Below are positions 8,198 through 13,791 of a DNA stretch of 16,260 bases, in pieces. This DNA is from Emcibacteraceae bacterium (GTDB lineage: Bacteria; Pseudomonadota; Alphaproteobacteria; Sphingomonadales; Emcibacteraceae), in contig JAESUD010000014.1 of the NCBI GenBank assembly GCA_016763335.1, positions 1-16,260 on the forward strand, given 5' to 3'. The stretch's first letter is position 1; each line of letters begins with the position of its first letter. Under the pieces are notes generated by a model. The model worked only from the letters and a program-made list of their open reading frames with translations, searched no databases and was not told where the DNA came from. Made by a program: the position numbers and the translations under genes.

Positions 8198-9487
8198 ATG
8201 TCAGCATTATCATTAACTTCTGAAACACGCATCATTGTTGTGGGCCTTGGGTATGTGGGGTTGCCGCTTGCCGTGGCACTGGCCAAGAAATTCAATGTGA
8301 CTGGATTTGACATCAGTACACAGCGTATTGATGAACTTAAGAGCGGTTTTGATCGTACCGAGGAAATTGAAAAAGAACGCCTTGAGACAAGTTCATTAAA
8401 AGTTACCAGTTCAGTTGATGATATTAAAGAAGCTGCGATTTATATCGTGACGGTTCCAACGCCAGTTGATGAAAATAACAAACCGGATTTAACACCTGTT
8501 CGTTCGTCCTGTGAAACATTGGGCCCGGTCATTGGTAAAAATAGTATTGTCGTATTTGAAAGTACTGTTTATCCTGGGGTTACCGATGAATTATGCGGTC
8601 CTATTCTGGCGGAAAAATCAGGCCTTGTTTGCGGCAAAGATTTCTTTCTTGGTTATTCACCGGAACGCATTAATCCTGGTGATAAAATTCATACGGTTGA
8701 TAAAATTACCAAGGTCATCGCAGGCCAAACACCTGAGGTGTTAGATGTTCTTGATGAGTTATACTGTGCGGTAACTAGCGGCGGTGTTTTTCGCGCATCT
8801 AGCATTCGTGTTGCAGAAGCGGCTAAAGTTATAGAAAATGCTCAGCGCGACATCAATATCGGCTTTGTCAATGAGATTACCATGATTTTCCAAAAGCTCG
8901 GCATATCCGTTTATGATGTGCTTGAAGCGGCTGGAACCAAATGGAACTTTCTTAATTTTACCCCGGGGCTTGTTGGCGGGCATTGTATTGGCGTTGATCC
9001 ATACTATCTGGCGGAACGGGCAAGACAAGTTAATCATGACCCACGCATTATTTTAGCCGGACGGGCGATTAATGATAGCATGGCAGATTTTGTTGCCGAA
9101 CGAATTTGTGCCCAGCTTTCTGGCACAGGTAAAATTCTTGTACTCGGTTTGACATTTAAAGAAAACCGTCCTGATCTGCGCAATACTAAAGCGGTTGACC
9201 TTATCGCTGGTCTTAAAGTGCGGGGTTTTCAGGTTGACGTTCATGATGCTGCCGCTGATCCGGTTGAGGCAAAGAAATTCTTTAACATTGATCTAATAAC
9301 ATCACTGGATGATATTGCTGATCATTCTTACACAGCCGTTGTCGGTGTGGTTTCCCATGATGCCTATAAAGATATCACGCCTGATGAATTTGAACGTTTG
9401 TTAGAGCCAGGTGGCCTAATCGCGGATATCAAAGCCATGTGGAAAGATTTGGAAAAACCTCAATATATCCGTAAGTGGCAATTATAA
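8198..9487 (+). CDS. tviB: UDP-N-acetylhexosamine 6-dehydrogenase, TviB type
   Basis: 429 residues, the usual length for the UDP-glucose/GDP-mannose dehydrogenase family. It oxidises C6 of a UDP-N-acetylhexosamine to the uronic acid with two NAD+, in the cytoplasm. Visible: the Rossmann start IIVVGLGYVGLPLA (GLGYVGLP at 16-23), VPTPVDENNKPDLTP, ESTVYPG, LGYSPERINPGD (E156), AAKVIENAQRDINI, and the active-site segment GLVGGHCIGVDPYYL with catalytic cysteine C263, then FKENRPDLRNT in the C-terminal domain. SPERINPGDK and the PYYL context resemble Vi-antigen TviB (UDP-GlcNAc to UDP-GlcNAcA) more than WecC (UDP-ManNAc dehydrogenase). It follows the SLBB and YjbH export genes on the same strand and probably makes an acidic amino sugar for that polymer. 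Substrate choice between GlcNAc, GalNAc and ManNAc cannot be fixed from sequence alone. Confidence 0.92.
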   Translation: MSALSLTSETRIIVVGLGYVGLPLAVALAKKFNVTGFDISTQRIDELKSGFDRTEEIEKERLETSSLKVTSSVDDIKEAAIYIVTVPTPVDENNKPDLTPVRSSCETLGPVIGKNSIVVFESTVYPGVTDELCGPILAEKSGLVCGKDFFLGYSPERINPGDKIHTVDKITKVIAGQTPEVLDVLDELYCAVTSGGVFRASSIRVAEAAKVIENAQRDINIGFVNEITMIFQKLGISVYDVLEAAGTKWNFLNFTPGLVGGHCIGVDPYYLAERARQVNHDPRIILAGRAINDSMADFVAERICAQLSGTGKILVLGLTFKENRPDLRNTKAVDLIAGLKVRGFQVDVHDAAADPVEAKKFFNIDLITSLDDIADHSYTAVVGVVSHDAYKDITPDEFERLLEPGGLIADIKAMWKDLEKPQYIRKWQL

Positions 9488-9491
9488 GTTT

Positions 9492-10313
9492 TTATTTGTC
9501 TGGTGACGGGAAAAGGGCGGTTGATCGGTTGGTTAGGTAGTAGCTTACTTGACCGATATATTCGTGAATGGCCAGGTCAAAATGGCTTAAATTTTTAGAA
9601 AATTCGAGCTGGAAGAAACCCTGATATTTCAAAGTAGATTTATAATCGACAGGGTAGGGCTGGAAATTGATGCCAGCCTTCCTGAAAGCACCCACTGAAC
9701 GTGGCATATGAAAGGCGCTGGTAACCAAGAGCCATTTTGCGTTCTCGCCGGGTTTTATCAGTGCTTTGCTTTCAAGGGCGTTGGTGTGAGTGTTATAAGA
9801 TTTATCATCAAACCTTATTCTCGTTATATCAATACCTGCACCAGTGAAGAAAAGTTTTGCGACATCATTTTCTGATAATTCGCCCTCGGCCAGTCTTGTG
9901 CCTCCACTATGGATTATTGGCAGGGATGGAAACTTCCTTGCCAGTTGGGCCGCAGTGATTAATCGTTCGCTGCCATGGTTGAGGGTTGCTTGACCACTAG
10001 ATGTGCTCACAGATAGCTTTTCCGAGCCGCCAAGTACGATAATTCCGGCGTAGGGACCTTGACTAAGATCGTTGCGATATTGATCGAAGCGTTCTTCGAG
10101 TGGCCATAATACCCAGCTTGATAAATTGGTGAAGCCGGCAAAAAAAAGAATGGTCATGGTTGTAACAATTATTCGTTTGGATATTGTTTTATATTTTGGT
10201 TTTTTTTGGCTAAAGTTATTCAGGATTAGACTTAGAAGTAATATGATAAAAAGTAAATTCCCTGGTTGAAAAATTACCCATAGCCCTCTTGAAATTATGT
10301 TATCCCACGCCAC
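9492..10313 (-). CDS. YdcF/ElyC-like DUF218 membrane protein
   Basis: 273 residues, with two predicted membrane segments (about 11-33 and 47-69) followed by a DUF218 domain. Motifs: IIVLGGS (91-97), HSGGT (135-139), the SEND segment (147-150), KSYNTHTNA (171-179) and VTSAFHMPRS (197-206). YdcF, SanA and ElyC relatives act at the cell envelope; ElyC affects peptidoglycan and enterobacterial common antigen lipid-carrier use, so a role near undecaprenyl-linked polysaccharide is plausible but unproven. The start is GTG at 10313, with ACAGGA a few bases upstream on the minus strand as RBS. It is convergent with tviB, with only four bases between the stops and no visible terminator between them. 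Confidence 0.88.
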   Translation of the reverse strand: MAWDNIISRGLWVIFQPGNLLFIILLLSLILNNFSQKKPKYKTISKRIIVTTMTILFFAGFTNLSSWVLWPLEERFDQYRNDLSQGPYAGIIVLGGSEKLSVSTSSGQATLNHGSERLITAAQLARKFPSLPIIHSGGTRLAEGELSENDVAKLFFTGAGIDITRIRFDDKSYNTHTNALESKALIKPGENAKWLLVTSAFHMPRSVGAFRKAGINFQPYPVDYKSTLKYQGFFQLEFSKNLSHFDLAIHEYIGQVSYYLTNRSTALFPSPDK

Positions 10314-10417
10314 TTTTTTATCCTGTGTATATACTTGAAAAATCGTTGTAAACAGAGACTAGTTTTTCTTTGAAATAATTAAAAGTAAAAAAAAATGAAA
10401 ATAAGTAAAAAACATTA

Positions 10418-10446
10418 TTGCATGTTGATCTGAAACTCACTATGTT
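10418..10446 (+). promoter_or_regulatory. Possible sigma-70-type promoter for tRNA-Gln
   Basis: TTGCAT (10418-10423) and TATGTT (10441-10446) are separated by 17 bases and would start transcription about 24 bases before the tRNA. The match to consensus is partial (3/6 and 4/6), so this is a placement guess supported mainly by spacing and position. Confidence 0.3.
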
Positions 10447-10476
10447 CGCCTCACCTTGAGATAATCTGTTAATATT

Positions 10477-10550
10477 TGGGGTGTAGCCAAGTGGTAAGGC
10501 ATCGGGTTTTGATCCCGTGATCGCAGGTTCGACCCCTGCCACCCCAACCA
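10477..10550 (+). tRNA. tRNA-Gln (anticodon TTG)
   Basis: The 74 bases fold as a tRNA. The acceptor stem TGGGGTG pairs with CACCCCA, followed by discriminator A and an encoded CCA (10548-10550). The D stem is GCC/GGC. The anticodon loop TTTTGAT (10507-10513) carries TTG at 10509-10511, and the T arm AGG-TTCGA-CC lies in the usual place. The UGGGG acceptor start is typical of glutamine tRNAs. The outermost anticodon-stem pair is T-T (10502/10518), a mild irregularity; the inner four pairs are CGGG/CCCG. It stands alone on the + strand between two minus-strand genes, with no integrase or repeated 3' end to suggest use as an attachment site. Confidence 0.97.
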
Positions 10551-10585
10551 ACAGATATTAGAACTTCTTATATGATGAATGTCTT

Positions 10586-10613
10586 AAAAAAACCATGTGG
10601 GCTGCCACGTAGG
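10586..10613 (-). terminator. Intrinsic terminator after the lectin-fold gene
   Basis: On the minus strand, beginning 6 bases past the TAA of the lectin-fold gene, the sequence reads CCTACGTGG, loop CAGC, CCACATGG, then seven T (A7 on the + strand, 10586-10592). The stem has six Watson-Crick pairs, one G-T and one C-A mismatch. Position, loop size and T-run fit a Rho-independent terminator for the minus-strand unit wecB/lectin-fold protein. Confidence 0.6.
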
Positions 10614-10619
10614 AAGATG

Positions 10620-11165
10620 TTATTTTTTGTTTGTTGGATATTCGATAAGTGAATAATTTGCAAATTTCTCATTATCACCCAAATTCCAATCAAAAGCATT
10701 TCTATTAATATAAGTGGTAAGGTAGCCTTTTACAGGACATCTTAGATTGGTTATATCGACGTCACTTATCCAATAAGAAAAACTGCTTTGTGAACTTTGC
10801 AGTTTTTGGGTCCATTCGAGGGTTGAGTTTTCACAGTAAAAACGAAGTCCAATCCATGTGTCTTGGAGAAAAACAAAGTTATTCACTATAAATTTGTGGG
10901 TTTCAGGGCGGTTTATTGTCGCCAGCTGGCCTGTGATATTTTTATATTTGTGGTTTGCTGCCTCAGCAACAGCCTTTTCCCATGATGCTTGATTAAGGCG
11001 TATTAATTCAAAATAACTTTTTGTTGCATTGTTATAAAAAGGACCAGCAGTGAAGGCGCTGTCATCGCTAGGAGAGCGCCGTGTCGGATCTGCAAGGCTT
11101 TGTTCAACGGAAGCGGATAATATTAAACAATATAATACACTTGATAAAAATGTCATTTTAACCAT
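10620..11165 (-). CDS. Small secreted protein with a C-type-lectin-like fold
   Basis: 181 residues. Residues 1-25 are a Sec signal peptide (cleavage near SLA|DP), giving a mature product of about 156 residues. The remainder follows the C-type lectin domain order: SYFELI (50-55), an amphipathic helix SWEKAVAEAANH, GQLATINRPE (79-88), TWIGLRF (103-109), LEWT (116-119), YW (131-132), DWNLGDN (159-165) and a final strand NYSLIEYP. The EPN/QPD calcium and sugar-binding signature is not seen, and only two cysteines (C111, C143) remain in the mature protein, so sugar binding is possible but not shown. Many bacterial proteins with this domain carry a PEP-CTERM tail; this one does not. It lies 50 bases after wecB on the same strand with no terminator between, suggesting co-transcription and a link to the polysaccharide. 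I know no named ortholog. Confidence 0.75.
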   Translation of the reverse strand: MVKMTFLSSVLYCLILSASVEQSLADPTRRSPSDDSAFTAGPFYNNATKSYFELIRLNQASWEKAVAEAANHKYKNITGQLATINRPETHKFIVNNFVFLQDTWIGLRFYCENSTLEWTQKLQSSQSSFSYWISDVDITNLRCPVKGYLTTYINRNAFDWNLGDNEKFANYSLIEYPTNKK

Positions 11166-11215
11166 TACGCTTTAACCTATTTTAAAAACTTCGTTTATTT
11201 TGACATATACTAACG

Positions 11216-12316
11216 TTATTTTTTAAATAAATTGTTAATGATGTCTTTTATCCGTTCAGCAGTATGGCCATCCCAGTTTTTTGGTTTGGTTCCGTGAACC
11301 CATTTTCCTGCCAGAACCTGATCAACGCATTCTGATAATTCACTAGGTTTGACCAGTCTATTGGTTCCTTCGGTAATGGTGATGGGGCGTTCGGTGTTAT
11401 CTCTAAGGGTTAGGCAAGGAATATCGAGATAGGTTGTTTCTTCTTGTATGCCGCCGGAATCAGTAATGATTAATTTTGCTGATTTAACCAGTGACATAAA
11501 CGGGACATAACTTATTGGTTCGATCAGAATGAGGTTTTCATGGCTTTGGAAATCTTGCCAATAGTTATTTAGCTCAAGACTTTTACGGGTGCGTGGATGA
11601 ATAGCGAAAATTAATTTTAATTTTTTTGAATTTTCAACCAAACCGTCAATAAGTGTTTTTAATATTATTGGGTCATCGACATTCGCCGGACGGTGAAGAG
11701 TTACAACACCATAGTCTTGATTTTCAAGGCCGTATTTTGCCGGGGCATTTTCAGCATTGATTTTATCGGATAACAGTTCGTAGCTATCCATCATAATGTT
11801 GCCGACCCGAATGATGCGGCTGTCAGGGTGACCTTCGTTTTTAAGGTTTTCGTCAGCATCTGGGGAAGGCGTCCATAAGTAATCACATATGGCATCAGTG
11901 ACGAGACGGTTTATTTCTTCGGGCATTGAGCGGTCGCCACTACGCAGTCCGGCTTCAAGATGAGCGACTTTAATGTGAAGTTTGGTTGCGACCTGTGCAC
12001 AGGCTGCTGTGGAATTTACATCACCAACGACAATAAGCAAATCTGGTCGCTCGATATTTAAGCAAATATCCTCATAGGCCATCATGACTTTGCCAACTTG
12101 TTCAGCATGTGTGCCGCCCCCGACACCAAGGTGAAAATGCGGCTCAGGTAACATTAAATCCGCAAAAATATCATCGGACATATTGGCATCATAATGCTGG
12201 CCCGTATGAATAATACTTACTTTACACCAATCCTCATTGACAAGAGCATGATAAAGGGGAGCGATTTTCATGAAATTAGGGCGTGCTGCAGCAATGAGAT
12301 GGATATTGTGCGACAT
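11216..12316 (-). CDS. wecB: UDP-N-acetylglucosamine 2-epimerase (non-hydrolysing)
   Basis: 366 residues, matching the usual 360-380. It interconverts UDP-GlcNAc and UDP-ManNAc in the cytoplasm, supplying ManNAc-type sugars to surface polysaccharides. Visible: AARPNFMKIAPL (10-21), HTGQHYD (37-43), GGGTHAEQVGKVM, VVGDVNSTAACA (96-107, D99), HLEAGLRSGDRSMPEEINR (119-137, E121 and E133/E134), TLHRPANVDDP (206-216, H208) and ITDSGGIQEE plus RPITITEGTN near the C-terminus. These are the conserved catalytic and UDP-binding positions. The ATG at 12316 has AAGGAAAA eight bases upstream on the minus strand. The gene is divergent from the export lipoprotein gene across a 662-base gap and may be co-transcribed with the lectin-fold gene. 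With TviB nearby, ManNAc or its uronate could enter the polymer. Confidence 0.95.
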   Translation of the reverse strand: MSHNIHLIAAARPNFMKIAPLYHALVNEDWCKVSIIHTGQHYDANMSDDIFADLMLPEPHFHLGVGGGTHAEQVGKVMMAYEDICLNIERPDLLIVVGDVNSTAACAQVATKLHIKVAHLEAGLRSGDRSMPEEINRLVTDAICDYLWTPSPDADENLKNEGHPDSRIIRVGNIMMDSYELLSDKINAENAPAKYGLENQDYGVVTLHRPANVDDPIILKTLIDGLVENSKKLKLIFAIHPRTRKSLELNNYWQDFQSHENLILIEPISYVPFMSLVKSAKLIITDSGGIQEETTYLDIPCLTLRDNTERPITITEGTNRLVKPSELSECVDQVLAGKWVHGTKPKNWDGHTAERIKDIINNLFKK

Positions 12317-12362
12317 AAAACTTTTCCTTTTTATTATTATTAAATAGATAATGTTTATTTAT

Positions 12363-12380
12363 AAACCGCCATGACGGTTT
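12363..12380. promoter_or_regulatory. 18-bp near-palindrome upstream of wecB
   Basis: AAACCG (12363-12368) and CGGTTT (12375-12380) are exact reverse complements, and the central CATG is itself palindromic, leaving a single mismatched pair (C12369/A12374). The element lies 47 bases before the wecB start. It could be an operator for a dimeric regulator or a hairpin in the wecB leader; no T-run on the minus strand suggests attenuation. Confidence 0.35.
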
Positions 12381-12475
12381 TGATAAGGTTTCACTTTATT
12401 GTTATATGTTTTTATTGATTAATAAAATAAGTTTTTTAAAAGTGATTCTTTTTTTAAACATTTTATCCTACCAAA

Positions 12476-12526
12476 TATGGTTAATAAAACCATCCATATT
12501 CCCAAAATGAAACAAATTATGGTTAA
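12476..12526 (-). promoter_or_regulatory. Two CtrA-like TTAACCATA half-sites
   Basis: TATGGTTAA occurs at 12476-12484 and 12518-12526; both read TTAACCATA on the minus strand, the half-site form reported for CtrA in alphaproteobacteria. The first copy is also the left arm of an inverted repeat, ATGGTT/AACCAT (12477-12482 and 12488-12493). The same nonamer is found before the SLBB export gene at 2782-2790. The full TTAA-N7-TTAA form is not present here, so this is suggestive only. Confidence 0.3.
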
Positions 12527-12539
12527 CGGATCATTTTTT

Positions 12540-12567
12540 TTGGCAATTTTATGCATATTTCTAGAAT
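12540..12567 (+). promoter_or_regulatory. Possible sigma-70-type promoter for the XrtA-type cluster
   Basis: TTGGCA (12540-12545) and TAGAAT (12562-12567) each match consensus at 5/6 with a 16-base spacer. Transcription from here would give a leader of about 400 bases before the GTG at 12979. The TGGCA-N-TGC in the same place superficially resembles a sigma-54 site, but its GG-to-GC spacing is one base too short. AT-rich DNA yields such matches easily. Confidence 0.3.
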
Positions 12568-12859
12568 ATATAAAATTTTATGTTATTTTGGCCTAACGGT
12601 AGATTAAACGACAAGTAGTTTGATTTTCTGTAGGTATGAGCCGGGTGAGGCTTAGTGTAAGTAATAGTATATGAGTTATTGATAGGTGACGTGGTTAATG
12701 TGCAGATTTCGGTTGAATTCAGTATAAAGCTATTTTTCAAATCGTTTTGCGATACCTAAAATAAAGGTGAGATTACACCTTAATAATTGCGTCCTGCATT
12801 TATTTAACAATTTATCATTATATACGCTTTGTTGCTCAAATTGATCTTACTTCAAAAAT

Positions 12860-12896
12860 AAATCTTTGAAATCTTTGGAAAAATTTATAAAGATTT
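12860..12896. repeat. Tandem 9-bp direct repeat plus inverted copy upstream of the export gene
   Basis: AAATCTTTG occurs twice in direct tandem (12860-12868, 12869-12877), and AAAGATTT, the exact reverse complement of its first eight bases, follows at 12889-12896. The block ends 82 bases before the start codon at 12979. This direct-plus-inverted arrangement fits a regulator-binding site or a leader hairpin (second copy with the inverted copy, 12-base loop). Confidence 0.4.
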
Positions 12897-12978
12897 AAGA
12901 AAGTTAGATTAATAACAATGTATTAACCAGACTCAAAATATGAGTTTATATTAAAAATAATAATGAAGGAATTTAATC

Positions 12979-13635
12979 GTGCAAAGCCTTTTGAAAAATA
13001 TCAATGATACAGCAATGAATGTTGCTAAAGTTAGCTTGTCTATATGCCTGTTAGTAGTTGCAGGTTGTGCTGGCGGTGGAGGAGGACAACTTCCTTCCGC
13101 TCAATTCGTAACCAGTGATGAAGGTCCCGGTCCACAATATGTTGTTGGCCCACTTGACGCGCTTGAAGTGTTCGTATGGAGAAACCCAGAACTTTCTAGA
13201 CCTATTACAGTACGTCCTGATGGTCGTTTTTCAATGCCACTTATTGATGATATCGCAGCAACCGGTAGAACACCTACTCAGCTCGCGCGTGATATTGAAG
13301 AACAACTTGATCAATATATCCAAAGTCCGATTGTAACAGTTATTGTTAGTGGTTTCCAAGGTCCATTTGCGCAACAAGTTCGTGTTGTTGGATCAGCCGC
13401 AGTACCACAATCTATTCCTTATAGAGCAAATATGACATTACTTGATGTGATGATTGCAGTAGGGGGTATGACAGAGTTTGCTGCCGGTAACCGTTCAACA
13501 CTGGCGCGTGTCGAAAATAACAGCCAAGAAGAATATACCGTTCGCCTAGATGACCTTCTTAAAGATGGTGATGTTTCCGCGAACGTTAATATTGAACCGG
13601 GCGATGTGATTATCATACCTGAAAGCTTCTTTTAA
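12979..13635 (+). CDS. Exopolysaccharide export lipoprotein, XrtA/PEP-CTERM-system type (short OPX)
   Basis: 218 residues. GTG 12979 is chosen because GAAGGA lies eight bases upstream; an in-frame ATG at 13015 lacks an RBS. The N-terminus is a lipoprotein signal ending LLVVAGC with lipid-modified C30, followed by a Gly-rich linker. The Poly_export domain (about 53-128) has YVVGPLDALEVFVWRNPELS and RPDGRFSMPLIDDI, then one SLBB domain (about 136-190, VRVVGSAAVPQSIPYRANM) and the usual GDVIIIPESFF ending. It is far shorter than Wza and lacks its C-terminal membrane helix, as in the XrtA-associated family, so a separate outer membrane barrel is expected. It is followed by the chain-length determinant and tyrosine kinase in the order known for XrtA clusters. 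Role: periplasm/outer membrane exit of the polymer. Confidence 0.92.
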   Translation: MQSLLKNINDTAMNVAKVSLSICLLVVAGCAGGGGGQLPSAQFVTSDEGPGPQYVVGPLDALEVFVWRNPELSRPITVRPDGRFSMPLIDDIAATGRTPTQLARDIEEQLDQYIQSPIVTVIVSGFQGPFAQQVRVVGSAAVPQSIPYRANMTLLDVMIAVGGMTEFAAGNRSTLARVENNSQEEYTVRLDDLLKDGDVSANVNIEPGDVIIIPESFF

Positions 13636-13654
13636 GCTTTAAGTTAAATAGAAT

Positions 13655-13684
13655 ATATCCCGGCTATATTCATAGCCGGGATGT
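13655..13684 (+). promoter_or_regulatory. Strong intercistronic hairpin without a U-tract
   Basis: TCCCGGCTAT (13658-13667) pairs perfectly with ATAGCCGGGA (13672-13681) around a four-base loop ATTC; the stem extends outward by three more pairs including one G-T (to 13655/13684). It lies 19 bases after the export lipoprotein stop and 107 before the next start. GTTAAAAAA follows rather than T residues, so it is not a standard intrinsic terminator on either strand. It is more likely an RNA-stabilising or processing hairpin that sets relative expression, or a weak terminator. Confidence 0.6.
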
Positions 13685-13791
13685 TAAAAAATGCAATGAG
13701 TTTGTTCTTGGTAAAAGATTGACCGTTATGGTCGGGTGTTACAAAGAATTGATTTGAAGATAATGAAGAGTTTATTTGAAAGTATAATGAG

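Larger units (their letters stand above)
12317..12978. other. 662-base gene-free divergent region between wecB and the XrtA-type cluster
   Basis: No credible coding frame was found on either strand. The region is strongly AT-rich except for a slightly GC-richer patch near 12630-12720, which contains a small hairpin (TGAGCC / GGCTTA with one G-T pair, 12637-12654). It must hold the divergent promoters for wecB (minus) and the export lipoprotein (plus). Several inverted or repeated elements are listed separately; additional weak ones are AAGGTG/CACCTT at 12764-12781 and ACTCA/TGAGT at 12931-12945, the latter just before the RBS GAAGGA (12965-12970). I see no match to a riboswitch class I know. 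Confidence 0.8.

Noticed and set aside
10477..10550. tRNA-Gln as an integration site for a genomic island
   Set aside because: There is no integrase and I noticed no second copy of the tRNA 3' end; neighbouring genes look like the same AT-rich chromosome.
10318..10551. Minus-strand open frame of 77 codons beginning GVAGVEPAITGSKPDALPLGYTP
   Set aside because: It is the antisense reading of the tRNA-Gln gene, a well-known spurious protein pattern; the rest is low-complexity AT-rich translation.
12541..12555. Possible sigma-54 promoter (TGGCA...TGC), attractive because XrtA systems often use RpoN
   Set aside because: GG and GC are separated by nine bases instead of the required ten.
13783..13788. 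Perfect TATAAT just before the chain-length gene
   Set aside because: It lies only four bases before the start codon and has no -35 element at proper spacing (the nearest, TTGAAG, is 23 bases away).
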